From: Rugosimonospora africana
Lineage (GTDB): Bacteria > Actinomycetota > Actinomycetes > Mycobacteriales > Micromonosporaceae
Reading direction: 5' to 3'
Assembly: GCF_016862975.1 (NCBI RefSeq)
Contig: NZ_BONZ01000038.1
Location: 124,001 to 188,000, forward strand
Length of the DNA stretch: 64,000 nt
Shown: positions 25,370 to 34,477 of the stretch, piece after piece
Layout: each line of letters starts with the position of its first letter
Numbering within the stretch: position 1 is the first letter of the stretch
Notes under the pieces: generated by a model
Database searches by the model: none
What the model was told of the DNA's origin: nothing
What the model saw: only the letters and a program-made list of their open reading frames with translations
Program-made: the position numbers and the translations under genes

Positions 25370-25388
25370 CCCCCACCTGAGGTGGGGG
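25370..25388. promoter_or_regulatory. 19-bp palindrome upstream of the antiporter operon
   Basis: CCCCCACCT, one central base, AGGTGGGGG: perfect 9-bp arms, 64 bp before the TTG start of the small membrane-protein gene. It has the size of a dimeric repressor or metalloregulator site. An overlapping imperfect hairpin (ACCCCTCG...CGAGGGGGT) lies at about 25331-25359. Confidence 0.5.
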
Positions 25389-25451
25389 CGATCGACACCA
25401 CGCCTCAACCGGAGGCTCACCGACGGCACCGACCGCGCCGTCCGGTGCGGG

Positions 25452-25856
25452 TCAGCGGCCGGTGGCTTCCCGGGCGTGGACACCATCCGCACCCACCGGT
25501 GGCGGAGCGCGTCCCCGCCGCACGGCCAGACCGGCCGCGGCCGGCAGTGTCTCGGGAGGCCGCGCCGGCAGCCACCGGGCCACCCGGTGCGCGGCGAACC
25601 CGGCGGCCAGCACCCCGACCTCGAACAACCCGAGCCGTAGAGTCCGGACCGGAAGGTGCCGCAACGGGCGCACGCCGACCACCGCGTCGGCGTCCGCCGG
25701 CGTCGCGACCAGCACGACCATGCCCGCCGTGGCGGGCCGTTGGCCGGCGACCTGTCCCGTGGCGGCCCGGTCGGTGCCCAGCAGCCCGAGCGCGAGCAGC
25801 ACGGCCAGCAGCACGGGCAGCGCCCGCACCGCCTTCCGGTGCCGCATTCCGGTCAC
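25452..25856 (-). CDS. Hypothetical membrane protein
   Basis: About 134 residues from the GTG at 25856, which follows GGAGG by 4 nt; an ATG three codons later is an alternative. Basic N-terminus, hydrophobic helix ALPVLLAVLLALGLLG, an external segment of ~45 residues (AGMVVLVATPADADAVVGVRPL), a second helix GLFEVGVLAAGFAAHRVA and a Pro/Arg-rich cytoplasmic tail. No family recognised. Divergent from the ArsR-type regulator, which begins 59 nt away. Confidence 0.55.
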   Translation of the reverse strand: MTGMRHRKAVRALPVLLAVLLALGLLGTDRAATGQVAGQRPATAGMVVLVATPADADAVVGVRPLRHLPVRTLRLGLFEVGVLAAGFAAHRVARWLPARPPETLPAAAGLAVRRGRAPPPVGADGVHAREATGR

Positions 25857-25903
25857 GTCGCCTCCGGCCACTCTGGGTTCCTCGACCCTACCGTGCCGCC
25901 GGT

Positions 25904-25909
25904 TACCAT
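25904..25909 (+). promoter_or_regulatory. Leaderless -10 box of the ArsR-type gene
   Basis: TACCAT ends 6 nt before the GTG at 25916; no Shine-Dalgarno is present. Confidence 0.45.
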
Positions 25910-25915
25910 CGGCTG

Positions 25916-26902
25916 GTGATCCACGTCGAGTTGGACGAGCAGACCGTCGCGCGTACCCGGATCGCCATCAGCCCGCTGTGGGAAACGGTCTGCAGCCTGC
26001 ACCTGTTGGCGCGCAGTCCGGGTACGGTGCCGTGGCCGTACACCGCCTGGGCGCGGCACGCCCGCACGGTTCTGTCCACTGTGGACGCGGTACAACCGGT
26101 GCGGATTCTGCTCGGCGACTGCGGCCGCTCCTCGCCGGACTTCTTCAGCCCCGTCCCGCCCTCGGCCACGCCCAGCCTGGAGGAGGAGTTGGCGGCGCTG
26201 GTCGCCGTCGACTCCGACACGATCGACGCCCAGGTCGCCAAGCACTACGGCGACGACGTGCCCGATGCGATCGCCGAGTTCCGCGACCGGCCGGGGCCGG
26301 CACTCCGCCGGTTCGCCGACGGCATCGCCGCCTACTGGGACGCGGCGATAGCCGACCGCTGGCCGGCGATGCGGTCGTCGCTGGACGAGGAGGTGCTGCT
26401 GCGGGCGAGGGCACTGGCCGCCGACGGTCCGGACGCGCTGCTGTCCGACCTCCACGAGCGGGTGCGCTGGCAGCCACCGGTGCTGACCCTCGTCAAGCCG
26501 AAGGACTTCAGGATCACCGCGCAGAACATGCGGCTGGTCCTGATCCCGCTCATCTTCTCGCAGGGTGCGCTGATGTGTTCGACCGACGATCCGGCCGTCG
26601 TCGCGGTGTCGTACCAGGCCCGCGGGGCGACCGCGCTCGCCGACGGGCCGGCGTCGGTGTCCCCGGGTGCCGACCGGCTGACCGTGCTGCTCGGGCGGGG
26701 CCGCGCCGCCGTCCTGAACGGGTTGGCCGAGCCGAGCACGACGGCCGGGCTCGCGACCCGGCTCGGGCTCGCCCCGAGTACGGTCTCCGAGCACCTCGCC
26801 GGGCTGCTGGCCGCGGGCGTGGTGCATCGACGCCGGATAGGTCGACACGTGCTGTACGAGCTGGAGCCGGCCGGGGTGGCGTTGGTGAGCCTGCTGCGAT
26901 GA
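25916..26902 (+). CDS. ArsR-family regulator with N-terminal DUF5937-like domain
   Basis: 328 residues, GTG at 25916. The first ~240 residues form an alpha-helical domain common in actinobacterial ArsR/SmtB relatives (DEQTVARTRIAISPLWETVCSLHLL, then LTPPL-like LVKPKDFRITAQNMRLVLIPLIFS). The last ~75 residues are the winged helix (STTAGLATRLGLAPSTVSEHLAGLLAAGVVHRRRIGRHVLYELEPAG). No Cys metal site is visible in the HTH part, so it is probably not a metal sensor. Ligand unknown. Confidence 0.88.
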   Translation: MIHVELDEQTVARTRIAISPLWETVCSLHLLARSPGTVPWPYTAWARHARTVLSTVDAVQPVRILLGDCGRSSPDFFSPVPPSATPSLEEELAALVAVDSDTIDAQVAKHYGDDVPDAIAEFRDRPGPALRRFADGIAAYWDAAIADRWPAMRSSLDEEVLLRARALAADGPDALLSDLHERVRWQPPVLTLVKPKDFRITAQNMRLVLIPLIFSQGALMCSTDDPAVVAVSYQARGATALADGPASVSPGADRLTVLLGRGRAAVLNGLAEPSTTAGLATRLGLAPSTVSEHLAGLLAAGVVHRRRIGRHVLYELEPAGVALVSLLR

Positions 26903-26978
26903 GGCCGGACACGGCCTAGCATTAGGCGGATCCCGAATCGATTCCGCCGCACGCCGGGCCCTGCCTAGCATCGCCGTC

Positions 26979-27404
26979 GTGTTGCAGTTCACCATCACCG
27001 CCGAGGTCGCCCGGCAGCGCAGGCGCGACCTCCAGCGGGAAGCGGACGACTATCGACGCGTCCGGCAGGTCCGTTCCCGGTCGCGGTGGACCTGGTTGGC
27101 GCGCGTACTCCGGTCACGCGCCGGCTCGACGCCCACGACGGAACGGAACCTAGGCCGGCTTGACCAGCGGTGCGTCCCGGGTGAACGGCCGGAACCCGAC
27201 GCCGTAGTACAGCCCCCGCGCGTTCGGGTGCCCCGGCGCGCCGAGACACGCGACCGTCGCGTGTGTGGCCCCGGCGTCCCGCGCGAGGCGCATCCCGTGC
27301 AGGAGCATCGCCGTGCCGAGCCCGCGGCGCCGGTAGTGCGGGTGCGTCCCGACGGGTTCGAACTCGACGGTCTTGTTGACCTCGTCGAACCACATGATCG
27401 TTGA
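26979..27404 (+). CDS. Small basic protein, 3' extension doubtful
   Basis: Starts at GTG 26979 with TAGCAT 7 nt upstream (leaderless pattern). The first ~50 residues (FTITAEVARQRRRDLQREADDYR followed by a basic helix) look like the small amphipathic, highly basic proteins often seen beside actinobacterial metabolic genes. The frame stays open for 141 codons, but from about 27150 on it is antisense to the acetyltransferase gene and composition becomes Arg/Pro-rich, typical of a shadow frame. The real protein may be only the N-terminal part with a recently lost stop. Confidence 0.4.
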   Translation: MLQFTITAEVARQRRRDLQREADDYRRVRQVRSRSRWTWLARVLRSRAGSTPTTERNLGRLDQRCVPGERPEPDAVVQPPRVRVPRRAETRDRRVCGPGVPREAHPVQEHRRAEPAAPVVRVRPDGFELDGLVDLVEPHDR

Positions 27405-28094
27405 CGCCGCCATGGTGCCGTCCGGCGCCTCGACCAGGACGTGGAGGTCGCCGCGGTACGCCGCCGTCCGCCGGACGCCCTGGTAGCCCTCGGCCGTGTA
27501 CGTCGCCGGAGCCCAGGCGTCGATGTGGGCCCGTACCGCGGCCTGGGGCCCGGCCTCGTCGGCGGTACGGAACCGGAACAGCTCCGGGAGCACCGGCCGC
27601 GCCACGTCGACCAGGTCCCGCTCGTTGAGCTGGGTCCAGGTCCCGGTGTCGCCGAGCGACGCGGGGTCGGTCCGGTACCCGTGCGCCTCCCACCGCGGCA
27701 GCGCGAACTCGTCGGTGGCATTCGGCAGCACCGTACGCTCGAGGCCGGCCGCGACCCGGTCGTACCAGTCGATCACGTCGTCGACCAGCTCCGCGTGGTC
27801 GGGATGGACCTGGTACCCCAGATAGGCGCCGGTGATGTCCTTCTCCGACCCGTCGCTGCGCCTCACCCGGTGCGGCAGGTATGCCCAGCCCCAGGCGACC
27901 AACTCGCCGTCCGCGAACCACAGGCGACGCGGCCAGGTCGCGCCGTCGGAAGCGTGTCCCTTGCCCCAGATCCAGGCCAGCTCTCCGAAACTCGCGTCAC
28001 TGTTGATCAGGTCCGGACGGACGGCGGTGACGCGCTGGGCGAGGCCCTGCATGAGCTGTACGTCCCCGGCGGTGAGGAGGTCGAGGTCACCCAT
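27150..28094 (-). CDS. GNAT-family N-acetyltransferase, two-domain
   Basis: 314 residues from the ATG at 28094; an upstream ATG at 28163 lies in Arg-rich sequence overlapping the neighbour promoter and is less likely. Two GNAT folds: a degenerate N-terminal one (~1-165; LWFADGELVAWGWAYLP) and a C-terminal one with the acetyl-CoA loop THPHYRRRGLGTAML (~255-270) and GLYYGVGFRPF at the end. Actinobacteria carry many such tandem GNATs; substrate unknown. Divergent from the saccharopine-dehydrogenase-like gene. Confidence 0.88.
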   Translation of the reverse strand: MGDLDLLTAGDVQLMQGLAQRVTAVRPDLINSDASFGELAWIWGKGHASDGATWPRRLWFADGELVAWGWAYLPHRVRRSDGSEKDITGAYLGYQVHPDHAELVDDVIDWYDRVAAGLERTVLPNATDEFALPRWEAHGYRTDPASLGDTGTWTQLNERDLVDVARPVLPELFRFRTADEAGPQAAVRAHIDAWAPATYTAEGYQGVRRTAAYRGDLHVLVEAPDGTMAASTIMWFDEVNKTVEFEPVGTHPHYRRRGLGTAMLLHGMRLARDAGATHATVACLGAPGHPNARGLYYGVGFRPFTRDAPLVKPA

Positions 28095-28162
28095 GCTGCG
28101 CCACCATGTCAGGGACCCGGATCGGCGTCCAGCCATTTTCCGCGCGGCTTCCCCGCGTGCCA

Positions 28163-28168
28163 TAGGCT
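28163..28168 (+). promoter_or_regulatory. Leaderless -10 box of the saccharopine-dehydrogenase-like gene
   Basis: TAGGCT followed by 6 nt and the GTG at 28175; no Shine-Dalgarno. Confidence 0.5.
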
Positions 28169-28174
28169 GGTCGC

Positions 28175-29359
28175 GTGCCGGGCCGAATCGTGTTGTACGG
28201 AGCCACCGGCTACACCGGAGGTCTGACCGCGCGGTCGATGGTCGCCCGCGGGCTTCGCCCCGTCCTCGCCGGTCGTGACCGGGACCGGCTGAACGCGCTC
28301 GCCACGCGACTCTCCCCCGCCGGTGACGGAACGGCGCTGGAGACGGCCGTCGCGGACGCGGATCCCGGGCAGCTGCGCCATCTCATCGCACCCGGCGACG
28401 TGCTGGTGTCGACCGCGGGCCCGTTCGTCAAGGTCGGCCGGGCCGCCGTGGAGGCGGCCGTCGAGGCCGGTGCGGTATACCTGGACTCCACCGGCGAACC
28501 ACCGTTCATCCGCCAGGTGTTCGAGGAGTTCGGCCCGCGTGCGCGGCGGTCCGGCGCGGCGCTGCTGACCGCGTTCGGCTACGACTACGTACCGGGAAAC
28601 CTCGCGGGCGCCCTCGCGTTGCGGGACGCCGGCCCCGCCGCGACCGGAGTGCGGATCGGCTACTTCGTCGACGGAGCCATCCGGGGAGCGGCCAGCGCGG
28701 GTACCCGCGCGACCGTGGCCGGTCTGCTGCTGGAACCCGGGTACGCCCTGCGCGCCGGCCGGATCGCGACCGAGCGTACCGCCGCGCACGTGACGTCGTT
28801 CGAGGTGAACGGCGCCAAAAGGCAAGCCTTCTCGATCGGCTCCTCGGAGCACTTCGCGCTGCCGAGGCTGCGAGCGGAAGCGTCCGGGGCCGGCGGCGGC
28901 GAAACGCCCGCACCGCTGGCCGAGGTCGGTGTCTATCTCGGTTGGTTCGGCCGCGCCACGAGGCTCGTCCACTACGGTTGCGCGCTCGTCACGTCGCTGG
29001 ACCGGGTGCCCGGCGTGCGCCGCGCGCTGGACGCCCAGGCGAGGCGGATTCAGCGCGGGAGGGCCGGGCCCGGCGCCGCCGGGAACCTCCGGTCGACGGT
29101 GCTGGCCGTCGCCGGTGACGCGGACGGCAGGACTCTGGCCACGGTACGCCTGACCGGGCCGGAACCGTACTCGTTCACCGCGTCGGTCCTCGCCTGGGCC
29201 GCGGATCGGGCGGCGACGCACGGTGTGCCGCGTTCCGGCGCGCTCGGTCCGGCCGAGCCCTTCGGGCTCGACGCGCTCGAGGACGCCTGCGCCAGCGCGG
29301 GATTCCGTCGCGAACCCGCCGGCGGTCAGCCTCCGCCGGAGCCACCCTCACCGGTCTGA
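28175..29359 (+). CDS. Saccharopine dehydrogenase-like NAD(P)-binding protein
   Basis: 394 residues. N-terminal Rossmann domain with the nucleotide motif GATGYTGGLTAR (~9-20), AGRDRDRLNALA after the second strand and STAGPFVKVGRAAVEAAVEAGAVYLDSTGEPPFIRQV (~95-130), the signature of the saccharopine-dehydrogenase/trans-acting enoyl reductase group. The C-terminal part is the alpha/beta domain of the same group. In this group substrates range from lipids to amino acids; I cannot choose. Ends 28 nt before the convergent beta-lactamase-fold gene. Confidence 0.88.
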   Translation: MPGRIVLYGATGYTGGLTARSMVARGLRPVLAGRDRDRLNALATRLSPAGDGTALETAVADADPGQLRHLIAPGDVLVSTAGPFVKVGRAAVEAAVEAGAVYLDSTGEPPFIRQVFEEFGPRARRSGAALLTAFGYDYVPGNLAGALALRDAGPAATGVRIGYFVDGAIRGAASAGTRATVAGLLLEPGYALRAGRIATERTAAHVTSFEVNGAKRQAFSIGSSEHFALPRLRAEASGAGGGETPAPLAEVGVYLGWFGRATRLVHYGCALVTSLDRVPGVRRALDAQARRIQRGRAGPGAAGNLRSTVLAVAGDADGRTLATVRLTGPEPYSFTASVLAWAADRAATHGVPRSGALGPAEPFGLDALEDACASAGFRREPAGGQPPPEPPSPV

Positions 29360-29387
29360 GTGCGGCAGGCGATCCCGCGAGTCGGCG

Positions 29388-30344
29388 CTAGGGGGCAGCC
29401 GTTCGCAGGTTCTGGACCGCGAGGTCGGCGGCGTGCTGGACGAGCCTGATCCCGGAGTCCTGCGTCGCGTTGTCGTTGGACAACACGACGATAAGCCAGT
29501 CGTGCCCGGGTTCGACGATCCGGCCGATGCTGTTGATGATCCACCTGTCGTCGTCGGTCGTGCGCGCCAGCCAGCCGTTCTTGACGTACACCTCGGTCGC
29601 CCGGCCGGCGGCCGCGTCCGGTACCCCCCACCGCTGCTCACCGTCCACCTGACTCATCAGGCCCAGCAGATAGGCCCGGCTGTCCGCGTTGAGCGGCCCC
29701 GCCGGGTCGGCGATCAGCTCGAGCAGCCGGAGCTGGTCGGTCGCGGTTGTGGTGGTCAGCCCCCAGTACCCGTTCGTCCCGGGTGAGGTCTCGGTCAACC
29801 CGAACACGGCATCCGCCTGGGCCAAACCGGACTCCTCGCCGATCTGGTTCCACAGGGCACTGGCCGCGTCATTGTCGCTCTCGGTGATCATCTTGGTTGC
29901 CAACTGCTGCTGGGCCGGGGACAGGCCCGTACCGGACTGCTGCTCCTGCCAGAGCAGAGCGGCCAGGATGTCCACCTTGACGATGCTTCCGGTCTCGAAC
30001 GCGTGGCTCTCCTGGTAGAGGATCTTCTCTCCGGTGACCCGGTCCAGCAGGGCGAAGGACGCGTGCGAACTGTACTGGGCCAGGTAGGCGGCCACCTGGG
30101 CACGGGCGGCCACCGCGGGGTCAACAGGCGGGCTGGGAGATCGGGACGGGGAACCCGACGGGGAACCGGACAGTGAGCCCGACGGGGAGCCGGACGGAGA
30201 GCCGGGTGCGGACGGCAGGCTCACGACCGACCGGCCGGAGGCGCTCGAACGGTTCGCCACCGCGTACATGGTCAGCATCGCGGCCGCGACAACGACCGCC
30301 GCGCTTGCCGCGCCTATTGTACCAATTCGCCCCATTTTGCGCAT
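29388..30344 (-). CDS. Membrane-anchored class A beta-lactamase-fold serine hydrolase
   Basis: 318 residues. Membrane anchor (~10-30), then a 30-residue Ser-Pro-Gly repeat (SPSGSPSGS units), then the serine beta-lactamase/transpeptidase fold (~78-315) with Ser120-Ile-Val-Lys123, Ser156-Asp-Asn158 and a Lys-Asn-Gly triad (VKNGW) in place of KTG. The Glu166-bearing omega loop of true class A beta-lactamases is not obvious, so carbapenem or penicillin resistance should not be assumed. It may act on peptidoglycan, or be a beta-lactamase relative. Convergent with the preceding gene. Confidence 0.85.
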   Translation of the reverse strand: MRKMGRIGTIGAASAAVVVAAAMLTMYAVANRSSASGRSVVSLPSAPGSPSGSPSGSLSGSPSGSPSRSPSPPVDPAVAARAQVAAYLAQYSSHASFALLDRVTGEKILYQESHAFETGSIVKVDILAALLWQEQQSGTGLSPAQQQLATKMITESDNDAASALWNQIGEESGLAQADAVFGLTETSPGTNGYWGLTTTTATDQLRLLELIADPAGPLNADSRAYLLGLMSQVDGEQRWGVPDAAAGRATEVYVKNGWLARTTDDDRWIINSIGRIVEPGHDWLIVVLSNDNATQDSGIRLVQHAADLAVQNLRTAAP

Positions 30345-30535
30345 AAGGCGAAGTATTGACGAACACCCGTCCCGGGATCGCCGCAGTCCTTTCGCCGTCC
30401 CCCTTTCGGGTGGACGGCGCGGCAGCGGCGACGGGCATCGGCGACGAATCCGCGTGAATCGGCGCGCGGCGACGTCGAACCGTGCCGATCGGGCCGGCCG
30501 GGACCGACTGGTCTGGGTCGTTGCGCGGCGACAGA

Positions 30536-30563
30536 GACGCGCCGAGCCAGACGCGCCGAGCCA
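30536..30563. repeat. 14-bp tandem duplication
   Basis: GACGCGCCGAGCCA occurs twice in tandem (30536-30549, 30550-30563) in the 295-nt spacer before the acetyltransferase gene. The rest of this spacer holds the divergent promoters; I see no other structure or ORF with a usable start in it. Confidence 0.65.
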
Positions 30564-30639
30564 GACTGGCCGGATACCGTCGGGAGGCTCCGGAACCGCC
30601 GGGTTGCCCCGCCGTCGCGCCGGAGTGAACGATGAACGC

Positions 30640-31206
30640 GTGGTGACGATCGTTGACGCGGACGCACGGCGTTGGGATGACCTGGCCGAGCTGATCGGCG
30701 AGCGGGGCGACCCGTCGCGCTGCTGGTGCCAGTACTACCGGTCGCCGGATCGGTACGAGCACGGCGACCGGGACCGGAACCGTGCCGCGATGCGGCAGCA
30801 GGTGACCACCGCGACGGTGCCGCACGGCGTGCTCGCCTACGACGGGGAGCGTCCGGTCGGCTGGTGCGCGGTCGCCCCGCGCGGCGACTACCCACGGCTG
30901 GAGCGCATGCAGGGGGCCCGGGCGACGTCGGACGAGGACGGGCTCTGGTCGGTCACCTGCTTCGTGGTGCGGGTGGGGCATCGCCGGCAGGGCGTCGCCA
31001 CCCAGCTGCTGCGGGGCGCCGTCGACCTCGCCCGGCGGCACGGCGCGCGGATCGTCGAGGCGTACCCGATCGACACGTCGCGGCGTCCGGCCGGAGCGGC
31101 GAGCCTGTACCAGGGGCCGCTGTCGCTGTACCGGCGGGCCGGCTTCGTCGAGGTCGCCCGGCCGACCGAGAGCCGGGCGATCGTCCGCCTGGACCTGTCC
31201 CGGTAG
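30640..31206 (+). CDS. GNAT-family N-acetyltransferase
   Basis: About 188 residues; GTG codons at 30625, 30640 and 30643 are all possible, and the coding-like sequence begins at [18 protein letters not shown]. Cys-rich start RCWCQYYR, substrate loop [20 protein letters not shown] with the acetyl-CoA R/Q-x-x-G-x-A motif (~105-120), and [13 protein letters not shown] at the end. This resembles the YoaP/GCN5 subgroup with a WCQYY motif that is common in actinobacteria. Substrate unknown. Confidence 0.85.
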   Translation: MVTIVDADARRWDDLAELIGERGDPSRCWCQYYRSPDRYEHGDRDRNRAAMRQQVTTATVPHGVLAYDGERPVGWCAVAPRGDYPRLERMQGARATSDEDGLWSVTCFVVRVGHRRQGVATQLLRGAVDLARRHGARIVEAYPIDTSRRPAGAASLYQGPLSLYRRAGFVEVARPTESRAIVRLDLSR

Positions 31207-31334
31207 CGGTACCCGCCGGCGTTCCGGCGCCGACACGATCTCCCCAAAGGCCGGCCCCTGCCGGGCTTTGCCCCGGGCGGACGCATACTCTGGTGCCTTC
31301 ACGTCAGCCGACCCGGATCGAAGCGGGAGGTCCG

Positions 31335-32837
31335 ATGAGGATTCTCGAAGAGGTGTCGCGCACCCTCAACGAGTATCTGCTGGTGCCCAACCTGACCACG
31401 GCCGACTGCACCCCGGCCGCGGTCGATCTGAGCGCGCCGCTGGTACGCCACCGGGTCGGCGACCCGTCGGCGATCCGCATCGCGGTCCCGCTGACCAGTG
31501 CGATCATGGGCGCGGTGTCCTCGCCCCGGTTGGCCATCGCGCTGGCCCAGTGCGGCGGCCTGAGCTTCATCCACCAGAACCAGCCGATCGAGTCCCAGGC
31601 GGCCATGGTCGCCGCGGTCAAGCGGCACAAGGCCGGATTCCGGTTCTCCGACACCAATATCAAGCCCTCCGCGACCCTCGGCGAGCTGACCACCCTGCTC
31701 GACGCGGCCGAGCGGGACTTCGCGGTCGTCACCGACGACGGCTCCGCGCACGGCACCTTCCTCGGGCTCATCTCCACCCGCGACTTCCATCCGCAGCGCC
31801 ACGGCACCGGCGACAGCGTCGAGTCGCGGATGCGCCGCGCCGCCGGCCTGGTCACCGCGCCGCCGACCGTGTCGCTGTCCGAGGCCAACACGCTGATCTG
31901 GGACCACCGCCTCGACGTGCTGCCGGTCGTGGCCGGCGACGGCCGGCTGGAGTCGATCGTCCTGCGCCGCGACTACGAGCTGCACAAGCGGTTCCACAAC
32001 GAGTCCATCGACGCGGAGAAGCGGTTCCGGGTCGGTGCCGGCGTGAACACCCGCGACTACTCCCAACGCATCCCGGCGTTGGTGGAGGCCGGAGCCGACC
32101 TGCTGTGCCTGGACTCCTCCGACGGGTACTCGGTGTGGCAGCACGACACCCTGCGGTACGTCCGCGAGACCTACGGCGACCGGGTACGGGTCGGCGCCGG
32201 CAACGTCGTGGACGGGCGGGCGTTCCGCTACCTGGCCGACGCCGGGGCGGACTTCGTCAAGGTGGGCATCGGCGGTGGTTCGATCTGCATCACCCGCGAC
32301 CAGAAGGGCATCGGGCGCGGGCAGGCGTCAGCGCTCATCGACGTGGTCGCCGAGCGCGACGCGTACGCCCAGCGGACCGGCGAGTACGTTCCGGTGTGCT
32401 GCGACGGCGGGCTGCTCAGCGACTACCACATGGCCATCGCGTTCGCGCTGGGCGCGGACTTCGTCATGCTCGGCCGGTACTTCGCCCGCTTCGACGAGAG
32501 CCCGTCGCCGCTGGTGCGGGTCGGCGGCCAGCTGTTCAAGGAGTACTGGGGCGAGGGCTCCAACCGGGCCCGCAACGTCAGCCGGTACGAGCACGGAGAC
32601 AGCCAGCAGCTGGTGTTCGAGGAGGGCGTCGACGGGTACGTGCCGTACGCCGGCAGCCTCTACGACAACGTCGCCACCACGATCGCCAAGCTCAAGGCGA
32701 CCATGATCAGCTGCGGCTCCACCGCCCTGCGGGCGTTCCACGACAACGCGGTGCTGGTACCCGTCTCCCACCAGAGCTACCTGCAGAACACCGCCGAGGT
32801 GCGGCTGCGCGACCGGCCGAGCGACCCCGGGCAGTAG
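31335..32837 (+). CDS. guaB1: GuaB1 family IMP dehydrogenase-related protein (GMP reductase type)
   Basis: 500 residues, ATG at 31335 with GGGAGG 4 nt upstream. Barrel halves surround a CBS-domain pair (~110-220). The catalytic loop is [20 protein letters not shown] with Cys318, and the flap has [12 protein letters not shown]. The protein matches the actinobacterial GuaB1 group, which in mycobacteria was shown to be a GMP reductase (GMP + NADPH to IMP) and not an IMP dehydrogenase. It salvages guanine nucleotides in the cytoplasm. Not in an operon: its own terminator follows at 32879. Confidence 0.9.
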   Translation: MRILEEVSRTLNEYLLVPNLTTADCTPAAVDLSAPLVRHRVGDPSAIRIAVPLTSAIMGAVSSPRLAIALAQCGGLSFIHQNQPIESQAAMVAAVKRHKAGFRFSDTNIKPSATLGELTTLLDAAERDFAVVTDDGSAHGTFLGLISTRDFHPQRHGTGDSVESRMRRAAGLVTAPPTVSLSEANTLIWDHRLDVLPVVAGDGRLESIVLRRDYELHKRFHNESIDAEKRFRVGAGVNTRDYSQRIPALVEAGADLLCLDSSDGYSVWQHDTLRYVRETYGDRVRVGAGNVVDGRAFRYLADAGADFVKVGIGGGSICITRDQKGIGRGQASALIDVVAERDAYAQRTGEYVPVCCDGGLLSDYHMAIAFALGADFVMLGRYFARFDESPSPLVRVGGQLFKEYWGEGSNRARNVSRYEHGDSQQLVFEEGVDGYVPYAGSLYDNVATTIAKLKATMISCGSTALRAFHDNAVLVPVSHQSYLQNTAEVRLRDRPSDPGQ

Positions 32838-32878
32838 GCCGTGACGCCCGGGCTGTAGACCGTGACAACCCGGGCGCA

Positions 32879-32905
32879 CCGGGGCCGGGCGGATCCCGGC
32901 CCCGG
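32879..32905 (+). terminator. Terminator of guaB1
   Basis: Perfect 11-bp stem (CCGGGGCCGGG, loop CGGAT, complementary arm). It lies between the convergent ends of guaB1 and the isomerase gene and may work in both directions. Just before it a ~22-bp imperfect duplication of the gene end (CCGGGC-GTAG-CCGTGAC) is present. Confidence 0.8.
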
Positions 32906-32921
32906 TCTCACAGCGCCGGGC

Positions 32922-33638
32922 TCACAGCCAGCGTGGCAGCTCCGGCAGCTCGGCGGCGTCCAGGTCACGGCCGTCCGACCGGCCGGTCAGCCAGGCGGCC
33001 AACGCGGGCGGCGTGCCGCCGATCGACGCCGCCGGTGCCGGATCACCGAGGGTCCACTCCCGCCCGGAGCCCTTGGCGGCGAGCCGCAGCACGGGTGCCC
33101 CGGCCGCCTTCGCGAAGAAACCCAGGACGTCGTCGATCAGTGTCTCGCTGAAGTCGTCCGGCAGTTGCGCCACCGAGACTCCGGTGCCCAGGTCGAGCGC
33201 GTGCAGCCAGACCTCGCGGGCCCGCATCCAGGGCACCTCGGCGGCCGGGATGTCCCGGCCCTGCGCGGTACGCACGGTCGCGCCCCACTGCTGCGGGGTG
33301 ACCTCACGGACGTGCGCGTCCAGCGCGGCGGCGGTGCCCGCCAGGTCGCGGCGCAGCGCGTCGGGCGCGTCCGTCGCCGACCGGGCGATGTCGTCGTTGC
33401 GTTGGGTCTGCGACGAGTACATCGGTGTCTCGACGCCGGTCTGCGCCCAGCGCAGCAAGTTGCCCAGGGCCGTGGCGTTGTGCGCCAGGTGGGCCACCAG
33501 GTGCCGCCTGCCCCATGCGGGCAGGCGGCACGGCTCCTCCAGCGCGGCGTCGTCGAGCGCGTCGACCTGGGCGAGCAGCAACGCGGTTCCGCCGGCCATC
33601 CAGCCAAGCGTCACCGGGATGTCGTGCCGGTCGCTCAC
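32922..33638 (-). CDS. Mycothiol-dependent maleylpyruvate isomerase family protein
   Basis: 238 residues; GTG at 33638 overlaps the stop of the hydrolase gene by 4 nt (GTGA). DinB-like four-helix N-domain with the metal His in HLVAHLAHNATAL and MRAREVWLHALDLGTG (~50-165), then the MDMPI C-terminal domain (~175-238). In the gentisate pathway this enzyme isomerises maleylpyruvate to fumarylpyruvate using mycothiol, as in Corynebacterium. Its operon partners, a gentisate dioxygenase and a fumarylpyruvate-type hydrolase, support exactly this role. Confidence 0.92.
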   Translation of the reverse strand: MSDRHDIPVTLGWMAGGTALLLAQVDALDDAALEEPCRLPAWGRRHLVAHLAHNATALGNLLRWAQTGVETPMYSSQTQRNDDIARSATDAPDALRRDLAGTAAALDAHVREVTPQQWGATVRTAQGRDIPAAEVPWMRAREVWLHALDLGTGVSVAQLPDDFSETLIDDVLGFFAKAAGAPVLRLAAKGSGREWTLGDPAPAASIGGTPPALAAWLTGRSDGRDLDAAELPELPRWL

Positions 33639-34477
33639 CGGTTCGCGCCCGCGCTCTTGTCCAGAACGCACCGGTTGACGCACTCACCGATGCCGTCGAT
33701 GCGGGTGGTCAGCGTCGCACCGTCCGCCAGGTAACGGGCCGGCTTGCGGGCGTGGCCGACACCGCCGGGGGTACCGGTCGCGATCAGGTCGCCGGGCATG
33801 AGCGTGACGATGGTCGACAGGTACGCGAGCAGGTCGGCGGGGCCGAACACGAGGTCGCCGGTGTCCGCGCTCTGCACCCGCTCGCCGTCGACCTCGCAGG
33901 ACAGCGGGTACGCCGGCTCGTCGGTCCCCTCTGCGGTGACCAGCCACGGCCCGACCGGCGTGGTCGCCTCGAACGTCTTGCCCTGCAACCACTGCAGCGT
34001 GCGGTACTGCCAGTCGCGGGCGGTCACGTCGTTGACCACCGTGTATCCCGCGATCGCGGCCCGGGCCGCCTCGGGAGTGGCCCGCCGCAGCGGCGCGCCG
34101 ACCACCACCCCGAGTTCGGCCTCCCAGTCCATCGCGGCCGACTCTGGAGGCAGTACGACGTCGTCGTACGCCCCGACGAGCGACCGCGCGTACTTGGCGA
34201 ACAACGTCGGGTGCTCGGGAAGCTCGCGCCCCATCTCCAGGATGTGCGTGCGGTAGTTCAGGCCGACGCAGATGACTTTCTCCGGGCCCAGCACCAGCGG
34301 CGCGTAGTCCAGCCCGGAGACGTCGTGCGCCGGGCCGGCGGCGGACGCGGCGGATGCCCGCCAGCCGTCCTCGCGCAGCAGGTCGACCAGGTCGGTGTGG
34401 CCGGTCTCGACGGCCCGGTCCGCGTCGACGCGAACCACCCGGGTGCCGTCCGCGGTGCGGATCGTCGCGAGCCTCAT
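33635..34477 (-). CDS. Fumarylpyruvate hydrolase-type FAH family protein
   Basis: 280 residues. N-terminal ~60-residue cap and a C-terminal FAH domain with the metal ligands in DWEAELGVVVG (~120-130) and ...GYTVVNDVTARDWQ, plus TGTPGGVGHARKP at the active-site lid. It should hydrolyse fumarylpyruvate to fumarate and pyruvate, the last gentisate step. It overlaps the dioxygenase gene by 4 nt (ATGA) and the isomerase gene by 4 nt. Confidence 0.93.
   Translation of the reverse strand: MRLATIRTADGTRVVRVDADRAVETGHTDLVDLLREDGWRASAASAAGPAHDVSGLDYAPLVLGPEKVICVGLNYRTHILEMGRELPEHPTLFAKYARSLVGAYDDVVLPPESAAMDWEAELGVVVGAPLRRATPEAARAAIAGYTVVNDVTARDWQYRTLQWLQGKTFEATTPVGPWLVTAEGTDEPAYPLSCEVDGERVQSADTGDLVFGPADLLAYLSTIVTLMPGDLIATGTPGGVGHARKPARYLADGATLTTRIDGIGECVNRCVLDKSAGANR

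Noticed and set aside
29388-30344. Antibiotic-resistance beta-lactamase
   Set aside because: Fold and SxxK/SDN motifs fit, but the Glu of the omega loop is not evident and KTG is KNG; named only as beta-lactamase-fold hydrolase.
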